From the NCBI RefSeq assembly GCF_900107935.1, contig NZ_FNVG01000021.1, positions 1 to 64,000 on the forward strand: 64,000 nucleotides of DNA, read 5' to 3'. Of this stretch, positions 35,157 to 44,623 are shown in pieces. The stretch's first letter is position 1; every line of letters begins with the position of its first letter. The stretch is from Vibrio hangzhouensis. GTDB lineage: Bacteria > Pseudomonadota > Gammaproteobacteria > Enterobacterales > Vibrionaceae. The notes below the pieces were generated by a model. It made no database searches. It was given only the letters and a program-made list of their open reading frames with translations, and was not told where the DNA came from. The position numbers were made by a program, and so were the translations under genes.

Positions 35157-35900
35157 GTGAGCCACCGAATAGTTACAGTCATTTTATGCCTGCCATTTCT
35201 GGGAGGTTGCTCTGATTACCAGTGGGGCTGGTATGTACTTGATCCGGGCACCGAACAGGGCAAAACGAACCTAAGCTTTTTGCTGGCGGGTTTCGAAGAT
35301 ACTATCTATGTATCACTACTCAGTATGTTGTTCGCCATGCTACTGGGCCTGATGGTTGCTTTCCCTGCGCTGTCTTCAAACCCCTGGCTACGAGCTATCA
35401 ATCGCCTCTATGTAGAGGTCATACGGTCGATCCCGGTACTGGTATTATTGCTGTGGGTTTACTATGGCATGCCGACCCTGCTGGACATCTCATTAAACCA
35501 TTTTTGGGCAGGCGTGATAGCACTTACTATCGCAGAAAGTGCCTTTATGGCGGAGGTATTCCGAGGCGGTATCCAGGCCATCATGCGTGGGCAACATGAA
35601 GCGGCGGAGTCGCTGGGACTGAACTACTGGCAAAAAATGCGACTGGTGATTCTACCGCAGGCTTTTAGGCAGATATTACCACCACTTGGCAATCAGTTTG
35701 TTTACATTCTCAAGATGTCATCTCTGGTGAGCGTCATCGGGTTGAGCGATCTCACCCGCCGTGCCAATGAGCTGGTGGTTAACGAGTACTTACCTTTGGA
35801 AATCTACACGTTTCTGGTGCTGGAATACTTGTTGTTGATTCTGTTGGTGTCGCAGGCCGTTCGCTGGCTGGAAAAACGCATCGCCATCCCCAGCCATTAA
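35157..35900 (+). CDS. polar amino-acid ABC transporter permease with lipobox-like N-terminus
   Basis: The 247-residue protein starts at GTG (35157) after AGGG and has a typical His/Glu/Gln-family permease fold of five segments with the EAA loop EAAESLGLNYWQKMRLVILPQA. Its N-terminus is unusual: CLPFLGGC at residues 10-17 reads as a lipoprotein signal (cleavage before Cys17), followed by SDYQWGWYVLDP. A binding-protein gene is divergent; no ATPase gene adjoins it, so the ATPase must be encoded elsewhere. Confidence 0.88.
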   Translation: MSHRIVTVILCLPFLGGCSDYQWGWYVLDPGTEQGKTNLSFLLAGFEDTIYVSLLSMLFAMLLGLMVAFPALSSNPWLRAINRLYVEVIRSIPVLVLLLWVYYGMPTLLDISLNHFWAGVIALTIAESAFMAEVFRGGIQAIMRGQHEAAESLGLNYWQKMRLVILPQAFRQILPPLGNQFVYILKMSSLVSVIGLSDLTRRANELVVNEYLPLEIYTFLVLEYLLLILLVSQAVRWLEKRIAIPSH

Positions 35901-35911
35901 TCAGACACAAA

Positions 35912-35938
35912 AAAAGGGCCTCAATAAGACCCTTTCTA
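35912..35938. terminator. hairpin between permease and glmU
   Basis: AAAGGG pairs with CCCTTT around a short inner stem that has one mismatch; it lies between the convergent permease and glmU genes. Confidence 0.6.
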
Positions 35939-35952
35939 GTTACCATTTAAGG

Positions 35953-37314
35953 TTATTTTTTCTTAACCGGACGCTGCCAGCCTGTGATCTTGCGCTCTCT
36001 TGCGCGAGTGATCACTAACTCACCCGCTGCGACATCTTTGGTCAAGGTAGTGCCAGCGCCAATCGTAGCACCATCAGCGATAGTAACTGGTGCCACCAGC
36101 TGACTGTCAGAGCCAACAAATACATCATTACCAATGACGGTCTTAAACTTATTCGCACCATCGTAGTTACAGGTAATCACACCAGCACCAACATTGGTAC
36201 GCTGACCAATTTCAGCATCCCCTAGATAAGTCAGGTGGTTCGCTTTGGATCCTTCACCCAAACGAGCATTTTTCACTTCAACGAAGTTGCCAACATGTGA
36301 GTCATTACGCAGATCTGCACCAGGACGAAGACGGGTAAATGGACCAACCGTACATTCTTCACCCACGGTTGCACCCTCAATGACACTGTATGGACGCACT
36401 AGCGTGTTGTCGTCGATTTCACAGTCTTTCAGCACACAGCCTGTGCCGATGACGACGTTATCACCCAAGGTGACGCTGCCTTCGATAATCACGTTCGCAT
36501 CAATTTCAACGTCCATACCGCACTGTAGCTGACCACGCAGATCAAAGCGGGCCGGATCACGAAGCATCACTCCTTGTTCAAGCAGTTTCTGCGCTTGCAT
36601 CGACTGGAAGGCACGCTCAAGTCTGGCCAGTTGTGCACGGTCATTGACCCCTTCAACTTCAATCGGGTTGGCCGGGTGAACGGCTTCTACCGCACGACCT
36701 TCATTGTGAGCCGCGGCAATCACGTCTGTCAGGTAATACTCACCTTGAGCATTATCATTGCTAAGGCCAGACAGCCAACGCTTCAGGTCACCACCGGTTG
36801 CCACCATCACACCGGTGTTGATCTCTTTAATCAGCTTCTGCTCTTCAGTCGCATCTTTTTGCTCAACGATCGCCACCACAGGGCCGTTCTTGCGCACAAT
36901 ACGGCCGTAACCCATTGGGTTATCCAGAACAACAGTTAATAAAGCGATACCGCCTGTCGGCTGTGCTTCTAGCAGGTTTTCAATGGTTTGTTCAGAGATC
37001 AATGGCACATCACCGTATAGCACCAGTACTTTCTCGTCATCTGCAAAGTGTGGAGACGCCTGATCAACCGCATGACCAGTACCAAGTTGATCAGCCTGTA
37101 GTACCCAGTTCACTGTTTCTTGCTCAAGAGCCGACTTCATAAGGTCGCCACCGTGACCATACACTAGGTGGATATTTTGAGAGCCTAAACCTTCACACGT
37201 ATCGATGACATGCTTGACCATCGGCTTACCTGCCAGAGTGTGCAACACTTTGGGCTTATTAGAATACATGCGGGTTCCTTTCCCCGCAGCAAGAACAACT
37301 GCACTGAATTTCAT
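35953..37314 (-). CDS. glmU: bifunctional GlmU: GlcN-1-P acetyltransferase and GlcNAc-1-P uridylyltransferase
   Basis: GlmU makes UDP-GlcNAc, the precursor of peptidoglycan and LPS. The N-terminal half has the nucleotidyltransferase motif LAAGKGTRMYSNKPKVLH (residues 8-25), and the C-terminal half is a left-handed beta-helix of hexapeptide repeats. The start at 37314 gives 453 residues, typical in vibrios; the upstream ATG at 37323 adds three. It lies downstream of the atp operon, separated by a strong terminator, as in E. coli. Confidence 0.97.
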   Translation of the reverse strand: MKFSAVVLAAGKGTRMYSNKPKVLHTLAGKPMVKHVIDTCEGLGSQNIHLVYGHGGDLMKSALEQETVNWVLQADQLGTGHAVDQASPHFADDEKVLVLYGDVPLISEQTIENLLEAQPTGGIALLTVVLDNPMGYGRIVRKNGPVVAIVEQKDATEEQKLIKEINTGVMVATGGDLKRWLSGLSNDNAQGEYYLTDVIAAAHNEGRAVEAVHPANPIEVEGVNDRAQLARLERAFQSMQAQKLLEQGVMLRDPARFDLRGQLQCGMDVEIDANVIIEGSVTLGDNVVIGTGCVLKDCEIDDNTLVRPYSVIEGATVGEECTVGPFTRLRPGADLRNDSHVGNFVEVKNARLGEGSKANHLTYLGDAEIGQRTNVGAGVITCNYDGANKFKTVIGNDVFVGSDSQLVAPVTIADGATIGAGTTLTKDVAAGELVITRARERKITGWQRPVKKK

Positions 37315-37412
37315 TATTATCAAACCATTGACGTTATTTAATCTATGGTCATTCTAGCGGTCAATAAAGGAAGTGTTAATTGGATTGGATAAATTTCTAT
37401 TAAAAATTAAGC

Positions 37413-37442
37413 AAAAAGGCGACCCAATGGTCGCCTTTTTCA
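37413..37442. terminator. atp operon terminator
   Basis: A perfect 12-bp stem (37413-37424 with 37429-37440) with a 4-base loop and flanking A and T runs ends the atp operon on the minus strand, upstream of glmU. Confidence 0.92.
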
Positions 37443-37467
37443 TCGCGGTTAATTCAGTTGAACTGAA

Positions 37468-37890
37468 TTAACGACGTTTTTTTGTCAGTTCGATCACTCG
37501 AAGCTGAGCAATGGCTTTAGCCAGTTCACTGGCCGCTTGCGCGAAGTCCATGTCGCCATGCTGATTCTGGATATGCTCCTCAGCTTTGCGCTTGGCTTCT
37601 TCCGCCTTTGCTGCGTCTAGTTCTTCACCACGGATTGCGGTATCAGCCAGCACAGTCGCTGTGCCAGGCTGAACTTCAACAATACCACCAGAGACATATA
37701 TGAACTCTTCGTGGCCGTGCTGTTTCACGATACGCACCATACCAGGCTTGATAGCGGTCAGCAGCGGTGTGTGACCATGGAAGATACCAAGTTCACCTTC
37801 GCTACCGGACACCTGGAACGTTTCAACACGACCTGAGAAAAGTTTTTTCTCTGCGCTTACTACGTCTAGGTGAAAGGTTATTGCTGCCAT
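37468..37890 (-). CDS. atpC: F1 ATP synthase epsilon subunit AtpC
   Basis: Epsilon is part of the rotating central stalk and a brake on ATP hydrolysis. The 140-residue protein has the N-terminal beta-sandwich (GSEGELGIFHGHTPLLTAI) and a C-terminal helical hairpin region. It is the last gene of the operon. Confidence 0.97.
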   Translation of the reverse strand: MAAITFHLDVVSAEKKLFSGRVETFQVSGSEGELGIFHGHTPLLTAIKPGMVRIVKQHGHEEFIYVSGGIVEVQPGTATVLADTAIRGEELDAAKAEEAKRKAEEHIQNQHGDMDFAQAASELAKAIAQLRVIELTKKRR

Positions 37891-37908
37891 ATCGCCTCCT
37901 AATTAGCC

Positions 37909-39312
37909 TTATAGCTTCTTCGCATTCTCGATAGCATCGTCAATCGTACCGCAGTACATGAACGCTTGCTCTGGAATGTCATCGTAGTCACCAGCTAGTA
38001 GACCTTTGAAGCCACGTAGAGTCTCTTTAAGAGGTACGTAGATGCCAGGGTCGCCAGTAAATACTTCCGCTACGTGGTAAGGCTGAGTTAGGAAACGCTC
38101 AATCTTACGAGCACGAGATACGACTTGCTTATCTTCTTCAGATAGCTCGTCCATACCTAGGATCGCGATGATGTCTTTCAGCTCTTTATAGCGTTGCAGC
38201 GTTTGCTGCACACCACGTGCTACATCGTAGTGCTCCTGACCAACAACTAGAGGATCAAGCATACGAGATGTTGAATCTAGTGGGTCGATCGCTGGGTATA
38301 GACCCATTGCAGCGATGTTACGGTTAAGTACAACCGTTGCATCCAAGTGCGCAAACGTAGTTGCTGGAGACGGGTCAGTCAAGTCATCCGCAGGTACGTA
38401 TACCGCCTGTACAGACGTGATAGAACCCGTTTTCGTTGACGTGATACGCTCCTGCAGTACACCCATCTCTTCTGCAAGAGTTGGCTGATAACCTACCGCA
38501 GATGGCATACGACCTAGAAGTGCCGATACCTCTGTACCTGCAAGCGTGTAACGGTAGATGTTATCAACGAACAGTAGTACGTCACGACCTTCGTCACGGA
38601 ACCTCTCTGCCATTGTTAGACCAGTCAGTGCAACACGCAGACGGTTACCTGGTGGCTCGTTCATCTGACCGTAAACCATTGCTACTTTTGATTCTTCAGG
38701 ATTCTCAACGTTTACAACGCCCGCTTCCTGCATCTCAAAGTAGAAGTCGTTACCTTCACGAGTACGCTCACCTACACCCGCAAATACGGATAGACCTGAG
38801 TGTTGTAGTGCGATGTTGTTGATAAGCTCCATCATGTTAACGGTCTTACCTACACCTGCACCACCGAATAGACCGATTTTACCACCCTTAGCGAATGGGC
38901 AAACCAAGTCGATTACTTTAACACCCGTTTCTAGAAGCGCGACCTCATTTGATTGCTCTTCATAGCTTGGCGCTTCACGGTGAATCGCATAGCTTTCTTC
39001 TGCACCGATCTCACCACACTCATCAATCGCATCACCGAGTACGTTCATGATACGACCAAGCGTCTTAGTACCTACTGGTACTGAGATTGGCGCGCCTGTG
39101 TTTTCTACTGTTACGCCACGACGTAAACCATCAGAGCTACCCATTACGATACAACGAACTACGCCACCGCCTAGCTGTTGTTGAACTTCAAGAACAAGAC
39201 GCTCTTTAGAGTCCGTTACGTTTAGAGCATCGTATACACTTGGTACGTCACTCTGTGGGAACTCTACGTCGACTACCGCACCGATGATCTGTACGATCTT
39301 ACCTGTAGCCAT
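37909..39312 (-). CDS. atpD: F1 ATP synthase beta subunit AtpD
   Basis: Beta carries the catalytic nucleotide sites. The 467-residue protein has the Walker A motif GGAGVGKTVNMMELI, the catalytic Glu in GERTREGNDFY, and the Walker B stretch VLLFVDNIYRYT, with the DELSEED-type segment (MDELSEED) in the C-terminal domain. E. coli AtpD has 460 residues. Confidence 0.98.
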   Translation of the reverse strand: MATGKIVQIIGAVVDVEFPQSDVPSVYDALNVTDSKERLVLEVQQQLGGGVVRCIVMGSSDGLRRGVTVENTGAPISVPVGTKTLGRIMNVLGDAIDECGEIGAEESYAIHREAPSYEEQSNEVALLETGVKVIDLVCPFAKGGKIGLFGGAGVGKTVNMMELINNIALQHSGLSVFAGVGERTREGNDFYFEMQEAGVVNVENPEESKVAMVYGQMNEPPGNRLRVALTGLTMAERFRDEGRDVLLFVDNIYRYTLAGTEVSALLGRMPSAVGYQPTLAEEMGVLQERITSTKTGSITSVQAVYVPADDLTDPSPATTFAHLDATVVLNRNIAAMGLYPAIDPLDSTSRMLDPLVVGQEHYDVARGVQQTLQRYKELKDIIAILGMDELSEEDKQVVSRARKIERFLTQPYHVAEVFTGDPGIYVPLKETLRGFKGLLAGDYDDIPEQAFMYCGTIDDAIENAKKL

Positions 39313-39347
39313 CGTTAATCCTCTAATCTATTTCGTTTTACCTAAGC

Positions 39348-40214
39348 TTAAACCGCAGCTGCGCCGCCAACGATTTCTGATAGTTCTTGTGTGATAGCCG
39401 CTTGACGCGCCTTGTTGTACACAAGCTCTAGATCTTCAATCAAGTTGGTCGCATTATCCGTTGCAGCTTTCATTGCAATCATTCGAGCCGCTTGCTCACA
39501 AGCAAGGTTCTCTACCACACCTTGATACACTTGAGATTCGATATAACGAAGCAATAGTGCGTCTAGTAGTGGTTTTGGCTCAGGCTCATAAATGTAGCCC
39601 CATGAATGTTCGCGCTGCATCTCTTCACTGTCAGATTTAGGCAGAGGTAGCAATTGATCGATCGTTGGTTCCTGAATCATAGTGTTCACAAAGTGGTTAT
39701 ACACTACGTACAGGCGATCCAATTCGCCTTCGTCATATTTCTTCAGCATGACGCCAACAGTACCGATTAGGTCTTCAAGACTTGGGTCATCGCCCAATCC
39801 TGACACCTGTGCCGCTACCTTTGCGCCGCTGTTGTTAAAGAATGCTGTTGCCTTTGAGCCAATAATAGCCAAGTCAATTTCAGCACCTTTATCTTTCCAA
39901 TCCTGCATCTCTAAGATAGCTTTCTTGAACAGGTTAATGTTCAAGCCACCACAGAGACCGCGGTCAGTAGAAATAATGACATAACCAACACGCTTGGCTT
40001 CACGCTCTTCTAGGTACGGATGTTGGTACTCTAGGTTTGCGTTAGCCAAATGACCGATCACTTTACGCATAGTTTCAGCGTATGGACGAGAAGCTTCACG
40101 CGCGTCTTGCGAACGACGCATTTTTGAAGCTGCTACCATTTCCATCGCTTTCGTAATTTTCTGAGTGCTTTTCACACTACCGATTTTATTACGTATCTCT
40201 TTTGCGCCGGCCAT
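39348..40214 (-). CDS. atpG: F1 ATP synthase gamma subunit AtpG
   Basis: Gamma is the central rotor shaft. The 288-residue protein begins MAGAKEIRNKIGSVKSTQKI, contains the STDRGLCGGLN motif, and ends with the conserved NKARQAAITQELSEIVGGA helix. Its start follows the atpA stop by about 40 bases. Confidence 0.98.
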   Translation of the reverse strand: MAGAKEIRNKIGSVKSTQKITKAMEMVAASKMRRSQDAREASRPYAETMRKVIGHLANANLEYQHPYLEEREAKRVGYVIISTDRGLCGGLNINLFKKAILEMQDWKDKGAEIDLAIIGSKATAFFNNSGAKVAAQVSGLGDDPSLEDLIGTVGVMLKKYDEGELDRLYVVYNHFVNTMIQEPTIDQLLPLPKSDSEEMQREHSWGYIYEPEPKPLLDALLLRYIESQVYQGVVENLACEQAARMIAMKAATDNATNLIEDLELVYNKARQAAITQELSEIVGGAAAV

Positions 40215-40255
40215 CGTTACTCTCCATAAGTGGTGACCAAAAGGTCACCCACCAA

Positions 40256-41797
40256 TTACCAAGTCTGAGTTGCTTTGAAATCGTCAGCCAGTTTCTTAAG
40301 CTGAGCTTCGATTTCATCGTTGTAAGCACCCGTGGTGTTGATCTCTGCAGCAAGATCAGCATAGTGACTGTGAGCATACGATAGAAGCGCTGCTTCGAAG
40401 TCTAGAATCTTGTTGATTTCAACATCTTCCAGATAGCCGCGCTCAACAGCAAAGATAACTAGCGCTTGGTCAAATACAGACATTGGAGCATATTGCTTCT
40501 GCTTCATTAGCTCTGTAACTTTTTGACCGTGGCTTAGCTGACGCTTAGTTGCTTCATCTAGATCAGATGAGAACTGTGCGAATGCCGCTAGTTCACGATA
40601 AGCCGCTAGTGCAGTACGAATACCGCCTGATAGCTTCTTAATGATCTTAGTCTGTGCTGAACCACCTACACGAGATACTGAGATACCTGGGTCAACCGCC
40701 GGACGAACACCCGCGTTGAAGGCTTCAGTTTGTAGGAAGATCTGACCATCGGTAATCGAGATTACGTTTGTCGGTACGAATGCAGATACGTCACCAGCTT
40801 GAGTTTCGATGATAGGAAGAGCAGTCAAAGAACCAGTCTTACCTTTCACTTCACCGTTAGTGAAACGCTCTACGTACTCTTCATTTACACGAGCAGCACG
40901 CTCTAGTAGACGCGAGTGGAGGTAGAATACGTCACCCGGGAATGCCTCACGGCCTGGTGGACGTTTTAGAAGTAGAGAGATCTGACGGTAAGCTACCGCT
41001 TGCTTAGATAGATCATCATAAACAATCAGAGCGTCTTCACCACGATCACGGAAGTACTCACCCATTGCACAACCTGAGTATGGTGCCAGGTATTGCAGTG
41101 CAGCAGACTCAGATGCAGACGCGACAACAACGATAGTGTTTGCTAGTGCACCGTGCTCTTCCAGTTTACGTACTACGTTTGCGATAGTAGAAGCCTTCTG
41201 GCCAATCGCTACGTAGATAGAGAAGATACCAGAATCTTTCTGGTTGATGATTGCATCGATCGCCATCGCCGTTTTACCGATCTGGCGGTCACCGATGATA
41301 AGCTCACGCTGACCACGACCGATTGGGATCATAGAGTCAACTGACTTATAACCAGTTTGTACTGGCTGATCAACCGATTTACGGTCGATTACACCAGGTG
41401 CAATCACTTCTACTGGCGACGTCAATTTCGCTTCAATTGGACCTTTGCCATCAATTGGCTCACCCAGTGTGTTTACAACACGACCAAGCAATTCTGGACC
41501 AACTGGAACTTCAAGAATACGACCAGTACCTGTTACTTTCATGCCTTCCTTAAGGTCGGCATATGGGCCCATTACTACCGCACCAACCGAGTCACGCTCA
41601 AGGTTAAGTGCTAGTGCAAAACGGCCACCCGGTAATTCAATCATTTCACCTTGCATCACGTCCGCTAGGCCGTGAATGCGAATGATACCATCGCTTACCG
41701 ATACGATAGTACCTTCATTACGAGCTTCACTCACAACTTCGAAAGATTCGATACGTTGTTTGATTAGTTCGCTAATTTCCGTGGAATTAAGTTGCAT
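40256..41797 (-). CDS. atpA: F1 ATP synthase alpha subunit AtpA
   Basis: Alpha carries the non-catalytic nucleotide sites. The start MQLNSTEISELIKQRIE at 41797 gives 513 residues, the same as E. coli; a frame extended to 41830 overlaps atpH. The Walker A motif GDRQIGKTAMAID is clear, as is the C-terminal region with the arginine finger motif VSRVGGSAQT. Confidence 0.98.
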   Translation of the reverse strand: MQLNSTEISELIKQRIESFEVVSEARNEGTIVSVSDGIIRIHGLADVMQGEMIELPGGRFALALNLERDSVGAVVMGPYADLKEGMKVTGTGRILEVPVGPELLGRVVNTLGEPIDGKGPIEAKLTSPVEVIAPGVIDRKSVDQPVQTGYKSVDSMIPIGRGQRELIIGDRQIGKTAMAIDAIINQKDSGIFSIYVAIGQKASTIANVVRKLEEHGALANTIVVVASASESAALQYLAPYSGCAMGEYFRDRGEDALIVYDDLSKQAVAYRQISLLLKRPPGREAFPGDVFYLHSRLLERAARVNEEYVERFTNGEVKGKTGSLTALPIIETQAGDVSAFVPTNVISITDGQIFLQTEAFNAGVRPAVDPGISVSRVGGSAQTKIIKKLSGGIRTALAAYRELAAFAQFSSDLDEATKRQLSHGQKVTELMKQKQYAPMSVFDQALVIFAVERGYLEDVEINKILDFEAALLSYAHSHYADLAAEINTTGAYNDEIEAQLKKLADDFKATQTW

Positions 41798-41810
41798 GCT
41801 CCAATCCCCA

Positions 41811-42344
41811 TCAAGACTGCAATGCATCACTCAGGCGGTTTAAACGACCGCGTGCTGAGTTATCAATTACAAGATCTCCGGCTCGAATAATAACCCCACC
41901 AAGTAGGGCCTCATCTACACTGCAATTCAGCTTAACTTTGCGCTCTAGACGCTTCTCAAGTTTGTCGCTGATCGCTGCAAGCTGCTCATCGCTTAGCTCA
42001 GATGCGGAGATAACCTCTACATCTACTTGTTTCTCTAACTCTTTTTTCAGAGCAAGAAACTCAGCTAACACGTCAGGCAGGGCTGCTAGTCGACCATTTT
42101 CAGCCATCACCTTAATTAGGTTTTGACCAAATTCATCAAACTGTTCACCACCAACTGCAATAAAAACTTCAGCAATTTTATTTGCTGTCACAGAACCCGT
42201 AAGCAGGTTTGCGATGTCTTCATTTTTGGTAATTTCAGCGGCAAAAGTTAGCATTTCAACCCATTGGTCTAGTGCTTTCTTGTCTACCGCAAAGTCAAAT
42301 GCTGCTTTAGCATAGGGGCGTGCGATTGTAGTCAATTCAGACAT
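41811..42344 (-). CDS. atpH: F1 ATP synthase delta subunit AtpH
   Basis: Delta joins the peripheral stalk to the top of F1. The 177-residue protein has the N-terminal ARPYAKAAFDFA motif and the C-terminal GGVIIRAGDLVIDNSARGRL motif. E. coli AtpH also has 177 residues. Confidence 0.97.
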   Translation of the reverse strand: MSELTTIARPYAKAAFDFAVDKKALDQWVEMLTFAAEITKNEDIANLLTGSVTANKIAEVFIAVGGEQFDEFGQNLIKVMAENGRLAALPDVLAEFLALKKELEKQVDVEVISASELSDEQLAAISDKLEKRLERKVKLNCSVDEALLGGVIIRAGDLVIDNSARGRLNRLSDALQS

Positions 42345-42358
42345 ATGCGCCCCTCGCT

Positions 42359-42829
42359 TTAAAGTTTCGCAGTAATATTGTCGAGAATATCTTTCTGCGC
42401 ATCTTTATCGATAGTACGCTCCAGAATCTTCTCAGCACCAGCTACAGCCAGAGTTGCAACTTGTTTGCGCAGCTCATCGCGGGCACGGTTACGTTCAGCT
42501 TCAATTTCCGCTTCAGCCTGAGCAAGAATCTTATGGCGTTCTGCCAAAGCTTCTTCACGAGCTTCATCGATAATTTGCGCTTTACGCTTGTTTGCCTGTT
42601 CAATGACCTCTGTTGCAGTGCGCTTCGCTTCTTTCATTTGGTCAGAAGCGTTGGCTTGTGCTAGATCCAAGTCTTTTGCAGCGCGTTCAGCCGCTACAAG
42701 ACCGTCAGCGATTTTTTTCTGACGTTCTTCAATCGCATTCATGATTGGTGGCCATACATACTTCATGCAGAACCACACAAATAGTGCGAATGAGATTGCT
42801 TGACCTAGCAGAGTTGCGTTCATATTCAC
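42359..42829 (-). CDS. atpF: Fo ATP synthase subunit b AtpF
   Basis: The b dimer is the peripheral stator. The 156-residue protein has one N-terminal membrane segment (LLGQAISFALFVWFCMKYVW) and a long charged coiled coil rich in Ala, Glu and Lys. Length equals E. coli AtpF. Confidence 0.97.
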   Translation of the reverse strand: MNMNATLLGQAISFALFVWFCMKYVWPPIMNAIEERQKKIADGLVAAERAAKDLDLAQANASDQMKEAKRTATEVIEQANKRKAQIIDEAREEALAERHKILAQAEAEIEAERNRARDELRKQVATLAVAGAEKILERTIDKDAQKDILDNITAKL

Positions 42830-42911
42830 AACAGCTACCCCTCTAATGGTTCATTGACGAGCTAAAGTTTAATCAGGTGACAAGTCCGAAACTTGTCTGA
42901 GAAAAAGCTGA

Positions 42912-43166
42912 TTAACCTAGCTGACCAACGAACGGGTTCGCGAACGTGAATAGCAGTGCGATAACAACACCGATCATAGGAACCGCATCAAGTAGACCTG
43001 CGATGATGAACATCTTAACTTGAAGCATCGGAGCCATTTCAGGTTGACGAGCTGCGCCTTCAAGGAATTTACCACCCAGAAGACCAAAACCGATCGCCGT
43101 ACCAAATGCTGCCATACCGATAATGATACCTACGGCGATTGCAGAAAAGCTCAGTAAAGTTTCCAT
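42912..43166 (-). CDS. atpE: Fo ATP synthase subunit c AtpE
   Basis: Subunit c forms the ion-carrying rotor ring. The start METLLSFSAIAVG at 43166 gives 84 residues, as usual in vibrios; the ATG at 43178 would add four. Two membrane helices are joined by the polar loop ARQPEM. The ion-binding carboxylate is in GLLDAVPMI, a proton-type site without the Na+-site pattern. Confidence 0.96.
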   Translation of the reverse strand: METLLSFSAIAVGIIIGMAAFGTAIGFGLLGGKFLEGAARQPEMAPMLQVKMFIIAGLLDAVPMIGVVIALLFTFANPFVGQLG

Positions 43167-43228
43167 TACTATCTCCAATTTATAGTTGTTGGCTTAAAAT
43201 ATATGCCCAAATAAAAAGCGTTAATTTA

Positions 43229-44035
43229 TTAGTGATCGCTGTCTTCGTGTGCCATTGATAGATAAACAATCGTTAGCATCATAAACACGAAGGCTTGAAT
43301 CGTAATAACCAGAATATGGAATATCGCCCATGGTAGTGAGCCCATCCATTGTAAATACCATGGTAGCATTGCAGCACAAAGAATGAAGACCACCTCACCC
43401 GCAAACATGTTACCGAACAGACGCATACCGAGAGACAGTGGCTTTGAAAGCAAAGACACGACTTCGATCAGCATGTTGAAAGGAATCATGATTGGATTGT
43501 TAAATGGGTGTAGCGTCAATTCTTTTGTAAAGCCAACTAGACCTTTTACTTTGATGCTGTAGTAAATCATCAGAGCAAAAACACCTAGCGCCATAGCCAT
43601 GGTGATATTGACATCAGCAGAAGGTACCACTTTCAAGTAAGGGATGCCCATCTGCTCTGCAGGGTAAGGTAAGAAGTCAATTGGCACTAAGTCCATGACG
43701 TTCATTAAAAATACCCAACAGAAGATAGTTAGTGCTAAGGGCGCGATTAGCGCATTGCGTCCATGAAACGTTTCTTTCACGTTGTCGTCAACGAATTCCA
43801 CGATCATTTCAACAAAACACTGCAGCTTGCCCGGCACACCAGCTGTTGCTTTCTTAGCTACTGAACGAAATACCCCTAAGAATATCAAGCCAGTAAACAC
43901 AGAAAAAAACAGGCTATCGATATGTACGTTCCAGAAACTCGTCTCCTCCACTAGACCAAGGCTTCCTAAAGAAAGGTTGGTTAAGTGGTGAGTGATATAT
44001 CCGGCCGATGTTAGCGCTTCACCTGGCGCAGCCAT
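43229..44035 (-). CDS. atpB: Fo ATP synthase subunit a AtpB
   Basis: Subunit a forms the half-channels for protons at the c ring. The 268-residue membrane protein has the segment PLSLGMRLFGNMFAGEVVF carrying the essential arginine, and several further hydrophobic helices. Confidence 0.97.
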   Translation of the reverse strand: MAAPGEALTSAGYITHHLTNLSLGSLGLVEETSFWNVHIDSLFFSVFTGLIFLGVFRSVAKKATAGVPGKLQCFVEMIVEFVDDNVKETFHGRNALIAPLALTIFCWVFLMNVMDLVPIDFLPYPAEQMGIPYLKVVPSADVNITMAMALGVFALMIYYSIKVKGLVGFTKELTLHPFNNPIMIPFNMLIEVVSLLSKPLSLGMRLFGNMFAGEVVFILCAAMLPWYLQWMGSLPWAIFHILVITIQAFVFMMLTIVYLSMAHEDSDH

Positions 44036-44043
44036 AACTCATC

Positions 44044-44433
44044 CTATTTTTTGTTGTTAACGAATATTACTGGTGCCATAAGGTTAATTAAGACGGCCAG
44101 TAAAAAAGTGAGATTCAAGGGAATCACTTCCACCTGAATATACATGTAAGCGATTGAGAATAGAGCCACTGTAATGAGGATTTTCAGAGTCACACCTGCA
44201 TAGAACGATGCGGCAACTTTTTTGGCTGCTCGCGCCCCACTAAACAAAAATGCACACAATGCAAAAACCGCATTAGCGATAACAAAACTGCCACCACCAA
44301 TGAGCGCTGAAATTCCCCACTCAGCATTTACAGCCACTGCCATTCCAACAGCTACCAATGTAACCGCGCAGGCTTGGATCAGTAACAATCGCTTCGCGAG
44401 CTCTCGTCCTGGCCTAGCTAGCACTGCTACCAT
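44044..44433 (-). CDS. atpI: ATP synthase assembly protein AtpI
   Basis: AtpI is a small membrane protein that helps assemble the c ring. The 129-residue protein has four predicted hydrophobic segments. It is the first gene of the atpIBEFHAGDC operon and directly follows the predicted promoter. Confidence 0.92.
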   Translation of the reverse strand: MVAVLARPGRELAKRLLLIQACAVTLVAVGMAVAVNAEWGISALIGGGSFVIANAVFALCAFLFSGARAAKKVAASFYAGVTLKILITVALFSIAYMYIQVEVIPLNLTFLLAVLINLMAPVIFVNNKK

Positions 44434-44498
44434 GTATTCTTACCTATATACTTTTCCACAATGCACCTAATTACTACTGTGCTGGGAGATTCGCGAAA

Positions 44499-44526
44499 AT
44501 TATACTTTCCGACAAACTTATTGCAA
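44499..44526 (-). promoter_or_regulatory. atp operon promoter
   Basis: On the minus strand, TTGCAA (44521-44526) and a perfect TATAAT (44499-44504) are 16 bp apart, with atpI starting about 65 bases downstream. Confidence 0.65.
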
Positions 44527-44533
44527 TCAAACC

Positions 44534-44555
44534 GCACCAAAAAGGTGCTATTTTA
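44534..44555 (-). terminator. weak hairpin after parB
   Basis: GCACC (44534-44538) pairs with GGTGC (44544-44548). On the minus strand the following run is only GGTTTGATT, so it is a weak terminator of the parAB transcript at best. Confidence 0.35.
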
Positions 44556-44623
44556 TTCACAAAACCATAACTTTCGCACAAAATTTCAATTTATAAATAA
44601 TTGACCTACATCAATTATCTCAT

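Noticed and set aside
36245..37142. Open frames opposite glmU
   Set aside because: They are antisense shadows of a conserved gene, low in complexity and without ribosome sites.
37720..37740. Half parS-like sequence (TGTTTCACG) in atpC
   Set aside because: Only one half of the palindrome matches, and the right half is different.
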